Assembly (NCBI GenBank): GCA_023433405.1
Contig: JAEZCT010000020.1
Coordinates: 33,150 to 97,149, forward strand
Source of the DNA: Bacillota bacterium
Lineage (GTDB): Bacteria > Bacillota > Clostridia > Oscillospirales > Ruminococcaceae
Length of the DNA stretch: 64,000 nucleotides
Direction: 5' to 3'
Below are positions 1-6,369 of this stretch, one piece after another (the first letter of the stretch is position 1; every line of letters begins with the position of its first letter). The notes beneath the pieces were generated by a model. That model made no database searches. It was not told the DNA's origin and was given only the letters and a program-made list of their open reading frames with translations. The translations under genes and the position numbers were made by a program.

Positions 1-1
1 T

Positions 2-658
2 GTTAACAGCTTAAAGGAATACATTATGTCGGGGGCCGTGCAGGTAGGGGATAAGCTTCCGGCCGAGATGGTATTATGCGAGCAGCTTTCTGTGGGCAGG
101 GGAACTGTCCGCGAGGCAATGCGGATTTTACAGGCAACCGGCTTTGTGGTGATTCATACCGGCAGGGGGGCGTTTGTTGCCCGCACAAAGGAGCTGGAAA
201 AGGAAGACCTGATTAAGTGGTTTAAAGAGAATGAGTTTGAGGTCAAGGATTTTTTGGAGGTGCGCGCCGCCATCGAGCCGCTGGCAGTCAAGCTTGCAAT
301 TCGCCGCGCAAAGCCTGCCGAGCTTGACGCGTTAAAAAGCATACAGGAAAAAACCCTAGAGGCCGTGGCGAAGAACGATATTCATGTTATTGCTCTGTGC
401 GATGAAAACTTTCACGCCACCATTGTGGAATGCAGCCGAAATAAGCTGTTAATGAGCATCAATAAGCAAATTACCGAATGTCTGAAGAACTTTCGGGAAA
501 AAACCTTTTATATCCCATCCAACGCAAAGAACCTGATTCAGCCCCACGCAAAGATTTTGCAAGCCATTTTGGATAAGGATGAGCAGATGGGTGCGCAATG
601 TATGCTGGAGCACCTGGAATGGGTGCGCAAGGATTTAGAGAAGAGCGCAAGCTCGTAA
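2..658 (+). CDS. GntR family (FadR/FCD) transcriptional regulator, 5' end cut by window
   Basis: A DNA-binding repressor or activator of the FadR subgroup, which usually responds to small carboxylates or sugar acids. The reading frame is open to the left edge, and the residues before the first ATG (position 26) continue the winged-helix domain (VNSLKEYIMSG before VGDKLPAE), so the true start lies outside the window. The recognition helix region GRGTVREAMRILQATG is followed by a helical FCD effector domain with likely metal ligands in DENFHATIV and later HAK and HLEW. It ends at TAA 656-658 and is followed by a terminator. The next gene is an RpiB-family isomerase in the same direction, so a sugar or sugar-acid pathway is plausible but not shown. 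Confidence 0.9.
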   Translation, partial: VNSLKEYIMSGAVQVGDKLPAEMVLCEQLSVGRGTVREAMRILQATGFVVIHTGRGAFVARTKELEKEDLIKWFKENEFEVKDFLEVRAAIEPLAVKLAIRRAKPAELDALKSIQEKTLEAVAKNDIHVIALCDENFHATIVECSRNKLLMSINKQITECLKNFREKTFYIPSNAKNLIQPHAKILQAILDKDEQMGAQCMLEHLEWVRKDLEKSASS

Positions 659-694
659 TGGAATATCGGGCCATAATAACAGCGAAAATGATGG

Positions 695-730
695 GATGCC
701 TTGCGCGGGTTGCGACAAGGCGTCTTTTTT
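695..730 (+). terminator. Rho-independent terminator after the GntR gene
   Basis: Arms GATGCCTTG (695-703) and CAAGGCGTC (715-723) form a stem followed directly by a run of T residues. Confidence 0.75.
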
Positions 731-778
731 GTTGCAGACTATCGGGAGCGCATGGGGCTGATGTTGTTTACCGTCTTA

Positions 779-884
779 ATACTAATCCATCCCCTCAAAA
801 AGAGTCGATAAAAATCCGCGTGAAAACCCATAAATTAAAGCTTTTCACTTGATTTTTATACTCTTTTAAATCGGATATTAGTAT
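779..884 (-). repeat. MITE-like palindromic repeat, copy A (subfamily 1, minus orientation)
   Basis: Begins ATACTAAT and ends ATTAGTAT. Minus-strand reading gives the common order: left arm with TCCGATTTAAAAG, then ATCAAGTGAAAAGC, a short loop, then TTTTCACGCGGATTTTTATC and CTTTTTGAGG. The two arms are imperfect inverted repeats of about 45 bp. Confidence 0.85.
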
Positions 885-1240
885 AAAAAGAATCAAGCAC
901 CAGAAACCGTACAGCGGCGCGCTTGGATTGGATAAGTGACAAACAGTACAAGATTTTTGCGGATACTTCATCAAAATTAGGGCTTGCAAGAAGCCTGTAT
1001 CCTTGCTAAGATAGGTAATGTAGGATATCATACAATATTACGTTTTGCTATTTGTTTTTTTGCCATGCTATGCCCTAACCCCCGAAAAACGTGGATAGCG
1101 GCAAAACCTGCCTTTGCCGCAGGGTAAACGAGAATTGTTTTTAATCAAAAGTCCTGGGATAGGGGTTTCATACAACGGTATTTAACGATCTCAAGACTAT
1201 CATTCAAGAATAATATGATACATAAAGGAGCTGCCTAACC
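885..1240. other. Gene-free stretch upstream of the RpiB-family gene
   Basis: No convincing reading frame or RNA was recognised. A good ribosome binding site (AAAGGAG near 1225) at its right end serves the next gene. No promoter with both consensus boxes was identified. Confidence 0.4.
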
Positions 1241-1879
1241 ATGAAAATTGCACTGATTAACGAAAACAGCCAAGCGGCGAAAAATGCACTGATTTTTGAA
1301 TCCCTTAAGAAGGTTACCGAGCCGATGGGACATACGGTGTTCAATTACGGGATGTATGGGCCGGAGGATGAGGCGGTGCTGACTTATGTGCAGAACGGGA
1401 TTCTTGCCGCAATTCTGATTAACAGCAAGGCAGCCGATTATGTGATTACAGGCTGCGGAACGGGCGAAGGGGCGATGCTTGCGCTGAACAGTTTCCCCGG
1501 GGTACTGTGCGGACATATCGTAGACCCCAGCGACGCCTATATGTTTGCCCAAATTAACGATGGCAACGCCATAGCGCTGCCCTTTGCCAAGGGCTTTGGC
1601 TGGGGTGCGGAGCTTAACCTCGAGTACATTTTTGAAAAGCTGTTCCTTGGCGAGCCCGGTCAGGGCTATCCGCGTGACCGCGTAATCCCCGAACAGCGCA
1701 ACAAAAAGATTCTTGACGCAGTGCGCGCACATACGCTAAAGAACCTCATCACCTGTCTCAAGGGGCTAGACCCCGCCCTTGTTAAGGGCGCGATTGGCGG
1801 TAAGCGGTTTGGCGAATACTTCTTTGCCAATTGTCAGGATGACGAAATAGCCGCGTACATCAAAGGGCTGCTCGCTTAA
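1241..1879 (+). CDS. RpiB/LacA/LacB-family sugar-phosphate isomerase
   Basis: Members interconvert aldose and ketose phosphates such as ribose 5-phosphate/ribulose 5-phosphate in the cytoplasm. The protein is 212 residues, longer than classical RpiB (about 150), with the family phosphate-binding segment GCGTGEGAMLALN near residues 70-83 and the following PGVLCG; a C-terminal extension of about 60 residues carries KGAIGGKRFGEYF. Start chosen at 1241, preceded by AAAGGAG at about 9 bases. The preceding GntR regulator in the same direction is a candidate regulator. The exact substrate cannot be read from the sequence; the longer clostridial members of this family are poorly characterised. Confidence 0.8.
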   Translation: MKIALINENSQAAKNALIFESLKKVTEPMGHTVFNYGMYGPEDEAVLTYVQNGILAAILINSKAADYVITGCGTGEGAMLALNSFPGVLCGHIVDPSDAYMFAQINDGNAIALPFAKGFGWGAELNLEYIFEKLFLGEPGQGYPRDRVIPEQRNKKILDAVRAHTLKNLITCLKGLDPALVKGAIGGKRFGEYFFANCQDDEIAAYIKGLLA

Positions 1880-1899
1880 TACCATTAAGCAGAATTTTC

Positions 1900-1960
1900 A
1901 GGCAACCGCCCGACAGGGAGCTGGCGTTCGCGCGCATGCTCCGATGTCGGGCGGTTGCCT
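1900..1960. terminator. Long hairpin between convergent genes
   Basis: Perfect 16-bp inverted repeat: AGGCAACCGCCCGACA at 1900-1915 and its complement at 1945-1960, with a partly self-complementary loop. There is no T-run, so it may be a bidirectional terminator or an mRNA-end stabiliser between the isomerase and the VOC gene. Confidence 0.6.
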
Positions 1961-1974
1961 ACTATCCGCGTGTT

Positions 1975-2080
1975 ATACTAATCCCCTCAAAAAGTGTAGG
2001 AGTTAACATAAAAACCGCGAGAAAACCCGTAAACCAAATCGTTTCACGCGGATTATGGTACACTTTAAAATCAGACAATT
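1975..2080 (-). repeat. MITE-like palindromic repeat, copy B (subfamily 1, degenerate)
   Basis: Starts ATACTAATCCCCTCAAAAAG and continues with AAAACC, GTTTCACGCGGATTATG and CACTTTAAAATC. The right end has lost the ATTAGTAT terminus. It lies between convergent genes. Confidence 0.75.
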
Positions 2081-2107
2081 GCATGATAGCCCACTGGCTG
2101 CAGCTGC

Positions 2108-2479
2108 CTAATCCGCGTCGCCTATTTCCACAATGTGACCGTCGGGGTCTCGCACACGCAGTACCCGTTCCCCCCATGGGCACAGCCGAATACGGTGTAT
2201 GAAGCAAGCACCCGCGTCTATCAGGCGCTTTTCGGTTTCTTCCAAATCCTTTGTGGTAAAATAGAGGTCAAGATTATCCCGTCCCATTGCTTCCCCGTGG
2301 TAAGGGGTATTTAAGTATTCGTAAAAAACCTCCGCTTTATGCAGAGCAAGGCCGCCTTGCAGCAGGACAACTGTATCGAAGTCCTGTTCAATTGCTTGAC
2401 CCAAAAGCTCATGGTAAAAGCTTTTGCTGCGGGAGATATCCTTCGTAAAGACTATTGCGTGGCGAAAGCGTATACCCAT
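2108..2479 (-). CDS. VOC (glyoxalase/bleomycin-resistance fold) family protein
   Basis: Small cytoplasmic protein of about 123 residues with the vicinal-oxygen-chelate fold: HAIVFTKDISRSKSFYHELLG at the N-terminus and the closing RVRDPDGHIVEIGD, where Asp-Pro-Asp-Gly and the final Glu are typical. Members include glyoxalases, dioxygenases and drug-binding resistance proteins, so no reaction is assigned. Two ATGs are possible. The one at 2479 is preferred because AGGAGG (minus strand of 2487-2492) sits 7 bases upstream of it but only 1 base from the ATG at 2485. The gene stands alone between MITE copy B and the tRNA. Confidence 0.85.
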   Translation of the reverse strand: MGIRFRHAIVFTKDISRSKSFYHELLGQAIEQDFDTVVLLQGGLALHKAEVFYEYLNTPYHGEAMGRDNLDLYFTTKDLEETEKRLIDAGACFIHRIRLCPWGERVLRVRDPDGHIVEIGDAD

Positions 2480-2729
2480 GATCATTCCTCCTGCGCTGAT
2501 GTAAGGTCTATGTCGGTATTTAGGTGCTTAATTATTATAGCATCTTCGCATCATTGGAAGAAGTAGGAGGGAGGTGAAGCATCAATTTTGAACGAACTTT
2601 GGTATTTTGAATAATATTTAATATTCAAAATTGGATATTTACACATAGTGCAAACGACTGGTTTTTATGCTATACTATTAAAGCTGTCATAATCTATGGG
2701 TAGATTTCGCGGCAGTTTTCATATTATGT

Positions 2730-2806
2730 GAAGGTGTAGCTCAGTTGGTTAGAGCGCCTGCTTGACATGCAGGAGGTCGTAGGTTCAAATCCTATCATCT
2801 TCACCA
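2730..2806 (+). tRNA. tRNA-Val (anticodon GAC)
   Basis: Acceptor GAAGGTG pairs with CATCTTC, the D arm holds AGCTCAGTTGGTTAGAGC, the anticodon stem CCTGC/GCAGG encloses loop TTGACAT (GAC), the T arm is TAGGTTCAAATCCTA, and CCA is encoded. A TATACT box at 2671-2676 is a possible -10; the -35 is not consensus. Confidence 0.97.
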
Positions 2807-2893
2807 GATTAACCGCATGATTAAGCCATCCGTTTAAACGAGCGGGTGGCGTAATTTATTTTATTAAGGCTTTTCACCAGTTTTTCACCAATA

Positions 2894-2919
2894 AAAACCC
2901 GCCGGTTAAGGCGGGTTTT
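2894..2919 (+). terminator. Terminator downstream of tRNA-Val
   Basis: AAAACCCGCC (2894-2903) pairs with GGCGGGTTTT (2910-2919). Confidence 0.8.
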
Positions 2920-2949
2920 CTTCCATACTAATAAAACGTGAGGCTAATC

Positions 2950-3411
2950 ATGAGAATTGAAATAAGAGAAGCTTACTCTAATATTGATGATATAAAAACA
3001 CTTTTCAAGGAATATACATCCTTGCTCGACATAGATTTAACCTATCAGAACTACGCAGAAGAGTTTTCCCTGTTGCCCGGTAAGTACGCCAAACCCACTG
3101 GAAGATTATATACCGCATATGTGGATGGAATGCTAGCGGGCTGCATAGGCTTACGGAAACTGGATGCCAAAAGAGCTGAAATGAAAAGGTTATACGTCCG
3201 CAGTCAATTCCGCAGTTGCCATATTGGTAAAATGCTTGCCGAGCAGGTAATTGGTGATGCAAAAGGCATTGGCTATAAATTAGTTGTATTGGATACGCTG
3301 TCTACGATGGAAAATGCCAGAAGGCTTTATAGTCATTTAGGATTTATAGAAACTACGCCTTATTATGAAAGCCCGATAAAAGACACCTGTTTCTTGAGTC
3401 TATCGCTGTAA
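2950..3411 (+). CDS. GNAT family N-acetyltransferase
   Basis: Transfers an acetyl group from acetyl-CoA to an unknown amine substrate in the cytoplasm. About 153 residues. The acetyl-CoA binding segment is MKRLYVRSQFRSCHIGKMLAEQV, an altered form of the usual V-x-x-x-x-R-G-x-G-I-G loop (CHIG in place of GxG), followed by LDTLSTMENARRLYSHLGF, the usual C-terminal signature. ATG 2950 is preferred to GTG 2938 because TGAGG lies just upstream of it. It stands alone, ends before a strong hairpin and faces the ZIP transporter gene. Confidence 0.88.
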   Translation: MRIEIREAYSNIDDIKTLFKEYTSLLDIDLTYQNYAEEFSLLPGKYAKPTGRLYTAYVDGMLAGCIGLRKLDAKRAEMKRLYVRSQFRSCHIGKMLAEQVIGDAKGIGYKLVVLDTLSTMENARRLYSHLGFIETTPYYESPIKDTCFLSLSL

Positions 3412-3512
3412 AGGTGATGGCTCACAGATAAACCGAAGAAGGCCATTCGTAATTTTTTACGGGTGGTTTTGTGTTTTCATGTACTCAAATTAGCGTACAA
3501 AGAAGCTAAAAT

Positions 3513-3564
3513 AGCACAACGCACCCCGTCGAAGCGTAAGGAGTGCGTTGTGCTTCTAATTTTT
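3513..3564 (+). terminator. Terminator after the GNAT gene
   Basis: AGCACAACGCAC (3513-3524) pairs with GTGCGTTGTGCT (3543-3554), followed by a T-rich stretch; MITE copy C starts right after it. Confidence 0.75.
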
Positions 3565-3665
3565 ATACTAATAACCGATTTAAAAGTGTATAAAAATCAA
3601 GTGAAAAGCTTTAGTTTATGGGTTTTTACTTGATTTTTATCAACACTTTTTGAGGGGATTAGTAT
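3565..3665 (+). repeat. MITE-like palindromic repeat, copy C (subfamily 1)
   Basis: ATACTAATAACCGATTTAAA at the left end and GAGGGGATTAGTAT at the right end, with ATCAAGTGAAAAGC and GGTTTTTACTTGATTTTTATC between them. Lies between two convergent genes. Confidence 0.9.
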
Positions 3666-3710
3666 TATATACTTCTTGATCAAAGATGTAAAATATATAT
3701 GTGTATGAAA

Positions 3711-4526
3711 TCAGCCCAGTGAGACGTCCAGTATCATCATTACCAAGAAGCCGAGCATAACGCCGAGGGTACCGGTGTTGGAATGCTCACCGAGATGCGC
3801 CTCGGGAATCAGCTCCTCCACCACCACAAAAATCATTGCGCCCGCCGCAAATGACAAAAGCCAGGGCATAAGCGGTGCGATGGAACCGGCAATCAGCACG
3901 GTTATTATGCCGAATATCGGCTCCACAATGCCCGAAAGCCCACCGAAAACGAAGGCGCGGCTGTTTTTCATCCCCTCTTTTTTAAGTGGCAGGGAGATGG
4001 CCGCCCCCTCAGGAAAGTTTTGCAGCGCCATACCAAACGCAAGAGCCATGGCGGACGCAATGCTGACCGACGACGGCCCGTTTTGCCCCGATGCCAGCGC
4101 AAAGGCAAGACCCACCGCCATGCCTTCGGGAATATTGTGCAGCGTCACCGCAAATACCAGCAGCGTCGTGCGGCGAAGGCTGGAGGGCATACCCTCCACC
4201 GTATTGCTGCCGGGGTGCAGATGGGGCAACAGCTTATCAAGTAAAAGTAAAAACAACGCACCCAAAATAAAACCGCCGGCGGCGGGAATCCAACCCACGA
4301 CACCCTGTTCCTCCGCCATCTCAATTGCGGGGATTAAGAGCGACCATACCGAGGCGGCAATCATAACACCTGCGGCAAAGCCCAAAAATATCTTTTGAAA
4401 ATTAACGTTTAATTCCCCCCGAAAGAAGAACACTACGCCTGCGCCTAAAACGGTAGCGAGAAAAGTAAAGCCCGTGCCAAGCGCCGCGAGCGCGATAGGA
4501 TTAAAATGACTGAGTGCTTCAAACAT
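3711..4526 (-). CDS. ZIP family divalent metal transporter
   Basis: Imports zinc or related divalent metals (Fe, Mn) across the cytoplasmic membrane. 271 residues with about eight hydrophobic segments. The fourth and fifth carry the ZIP metal-binding motifs HNIPEG (in VTLHNIPEGMAVGLAFA) and QNFPEG (in GMALQNFPEGAAISLPL), and a later EELIPEAH provides further ligands. A short cytoplasmic loop with LLPHLHPG is His-containing. This is the GufA-like bacterial branch. The start at 4526 is preceded by AAAGGAG. It stands alone and no metal-responsive operator was found upstream. Confidence 0.92.
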   Translation of the reverse strand: MFEALSHFNPIALAALGTGFTFLATVLGAGVVFFFRGELNVNFQKIFLGFAAGVMIAASVWSLLIPAIEMAEEQGVVGWIPAAGGFILGALFLLLLDKLLPHLHPGSNTVEGMPSSLRRTTLLVFAVTLHNIPEGMAVGLAFALASGQNGPSSVSIASAMALAFGMALQNFPEGAAISLPLKKEGMKNSRAFVFGGLSGIVEPIFGIITVLIAGSIAPLMPWLLSFAAGAMIFVVVEELIPEAHLGEHSNTGTLGVMLGFLVMMILDVSLG

Positions 4527-4677
4527 GGTCGGTTCTCCTTTTTAAAAAAGTCACAGCGCTAAAAAACAGTTCCCTGCGCCGCTGGGGTTTTGCTGATGCA
4601 AAGAACGCCACGCCCTGATAAAGTATGGTTAAACTATGTCATAATCGTCGGCGAAAGTCAACCACTCCGGTATTGTA

Positions 4678-4706
4678 TTGACACGTTATCAAGGATTTAG
4701 TAAGAT
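4678..4706 (+). promoter_or_regulatory. SigA-type promoter upstream of trxA
   Basis: TTGACA at 4678-4683, a 17-bp spacer, then TAAGAT at 4701-4706. This would give a leader of about 130 bases. A second -10-like TATAAT lies at 4784-4789 without a good -35. Confidence 0.6.
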
Positions 4707-4843
4707 ATTATCAATTACAGGCGAGAGCCGTCCTTCAGGGTTTGTGTGTGATTAGGTCACCGATTATCCCCGTCGCGTTTGTGTATAATAAAGACAGTAA
4801 ACAACGTTATCCAAAACCACAAAAAACAAAGGAGCGAATGAAT

Positions 4844-5155
4844 ATGTCGACATTGACATTTACAAAGGAGAACTTTCAGCAGGAGGTTCTGGACGCGGAC
4901 AAGCCCGTACTCATCGATTTCTGGGCGCCTTGGTGTGGTCCCTGCCGTGCTGTGTCCCCTATCGTGGACGAAATCAGCGGCGAGATTGGCGCTAAGGTGA
5001 AGGTGGGTAAAATCAACGTAGACGAGCAGCCCGAGCTTGCACAGCAGTTTGGCGTTATGAGTATTCCTACGCTTGTTGTGATGAAGGGCGGCAAGGTGAT
5101 TAAAAGCGCGGTCGGCGCACGCAGCAAGGATTATATCCTTAACATGCTGGGATAG
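4844..5155 (+). CDS. trxA: Thioredoxin
   Basis: Small cytoplasmic disulfide reductase that hands electrons from thioredoxin reductase to targets such as peroxiredoxins and reductases. 103 residues, the normal length for the family, with the active site WCGPC (in FWAPWCGPCRAVSPIVDEI), the cis-proline in SIPTLVVMKGG and the C-terminal helix. Two nearby ATGs (4838 and 4844) are in frame; 4844 gives a better distance (9 bases) from AAAGGAG. It stands alone between its own promoter and terminator. Class III ribonucleotide reductase next door uses formate rather than thioredoxin, so the proximity need not mean shared function. Confidence 0.96.
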   Translation: MSTLTFTKENFQQEVLDADKPVLIDFWAPWCGPCRAVSPIVDEISGEIGAKVKVGKINVDEQPELAQQFGVMSIPTLVVMKGGKVIKSAVGARSKDYILNMLG

Positions 5156-5202
5156 GGATAGCTTTCACCCTTCTATTTTGGGGAATTTCGGCGGTCTGGA
5201 TC

Positions 5203-5232
5203 TCCCGCGCCTATTCGGCGCGGGATTTATGC
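5203..5232 (+). terminator. Terminator after trxA
   Basis: TCCCGCGCC (5203-5211) pairs with GGCGCGGGA (5217-5225), followed by a T-rich tail. Confidence 0.75.
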
Positions 5233-5367
5233 TTTATGTTTATACTATAACGATACGGTTATCCCGGTAAAAGTATATTTACGCGCCAAAACACAATGCA
5301 CTCATGGTGGAAAACCTCATGATAGTGTATGCTTTGAGGCACCGCGGGGTGATAGACGCCGGCAAAT

Positions 5368-5395
5368 AAAAGCCGCCCTTTTTAGGGCGGCTTTT
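5368..5395 (-). terminator. Terminator serving the proline-rich gene
   Basis: AAAAGCCGCCC and GGGCGGCTTTT flank a T-rich loop. It lies directly downstream of the minus-strand small gene and can work in both directions. Confidence 0.75.
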
Positions 5396-5435
5396 GCTCA
5401 AGCATCCTGTTTGTTATGTTTTCCTGTCGTCTTTC

Positions 5436-5645
5436 CTATCGCGGACAACGCGGACAGGGCGGCCCTGGGGGTGGGCCCGGCGGACGGGGCGGGCCGGGGG
5501 GCCAAGGTCCTGGGGGCGGTCCCGGCGGCCATGGTGGCGGACCCGGGGGTGGCCCGGGTGGGCCTGGAGGCCATGGCGGTGGCCCGGGACGCCTGCAATA
5601 GGGAGACCATGGATATATATAGCACCAAGGATTTCTTCTAGGCAT
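5436..5645 (-). CDS. Small proline-rich protein with PPG/PPW repeats
   Basis: A 69-residue protein not assigned to any family. The N-terminus is MPRRNPWCYIYPWSPYCRR; from about residue 20 on it is nearly pure Pro/Gly/Trp in tandem PPGPP, PPWPP and PPGPW units, ending PPCPRCPR. The minus strand is chosen over the glycine-rich plus-strand frame because GGGAGGA stands 7 bases before the ATG at 5645 and a terminator follows the stop. The in-frame ATG at 5792 is unlikely. Long polyproline tracts need EF-P for translation. A surface or spore-layer structural role is a guess from composition only. Confidence 0.6.
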   Translation of the reverse strand: MPRRNPWCYIYPWSPYCRRPGPPPWPPGPPGPPPGPPPWPPGPPPGPWPPGPPRPPGPPPGPPCPRCPR

Positions 5646-5814
5646 TGTTTTATCCTCCCTCGCTACAGCATATGCGAAGGAGGATGAAAATGAGCGTGAT
5701 TTGAAGGAGAATCTCGAAAAAGAGAACCGCAGACCATCTTGACGTAACGAGTATAATATTCCATTGCCGCCGTGCGGTTTATCATTTTCCATTCTTCATA
5801 AAACGGGTTTTGTA

Positions 5815-6369
5815 TCACTTTGCCCAGTCCAGCTGCACCGGCGCACCGGCCGCGAGGCTTTTGGGTACGTCAATGACTCTTTGGTTCGTGCTGCCGCGAA
5901 AACGCAGGGTTAAGTCACGCAGCGCAAGCAAGAACTTTCCGTCTATTAGCACATCGGTTTCAGCCAAAAGGGCGCGTATATTCTCGTCGGGGGACTCAAA
6001 CAACTCCTCAAAGATGTAGCCGGTGTAGGTCACGATAGTAAGGCTTGTATTCTTATGAAGGCGGCGGGCAAGTCGGGCAAGAGGAAGCGGCTGACAAAAC
6101 GGCTCGCCGCCGCTGAAAGTCACCCCTGACAGCAGCGGGTTTTCGCGTATCTGCCGGTACAGCTCATCCCCAGAAACCAGCGTACCTGCGTCAAAGGGGT
6201 GGGTGTGGGGGTTGTGGCAGCCGGGGCAGGCATGGGGACAACCCTGGGTAAAGACGGTAAAACGCAAGCCCGGGCCATCTACTGCCGATTCCTCCACAAC
6301 TCCCGCTATGCGCAGCGCGCTGTCCTTTGGGAACAGCGCGCCATTCTTCGTTTGCAACTCAAAATCCAT
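5815..6369 (-). CDS. nrdG: Anaerobic ribonucleotide reductase activating protein
   Basis: Radical SAM enzyme that uses S-adenosylmethionine and a 4Fe-4S cluster to create the glycyl radical on NrdD. 184 residues. The cluster ligands are the three Cys of GCPHACPGCHNP (Cx3Cx2C), followed by SGVTFSGGEPF, the SAM-contacting GGE segment. The ATG at 6369 overlaps the end of nrdD by 11 bases, so the two are translationally coupled; a longer frame upstream is just read-through inside nrdD. It shares the nrdD promoter with its NrdR boxes. Confidence 0.95.
   Translation of the reverse strand: MDFELQTKNGALFPKDSALRIAGVVEESAVDGPGLRFTVFTQGCPHACPGCHNPHTHPFDAGTLVSGDELYRQIRENPLLSGVTFSGGEPFCQPLPLARLARRLHKNTSLTIVTYTGYIFEELFESPDENIRALLAETDVLIDGKFLLALRDLTLRFRGSTNQRVIDVPKSLAAGAPVQLDWAK

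Noticed and set aside
598..1031. Frames covering MITE copy A
   Set aside because: They are created by the repeat sequence and have no ribosome binding site; similar frames occur across other copies.
5416..5601. Plus-strand glycine-rich frame opposite the proline-rich gene
   Set aside because: It lacks a matching ribosome binding site and terminator; the minus-strand frame has both. The Gly repeats are the complement of the Pro repeats.
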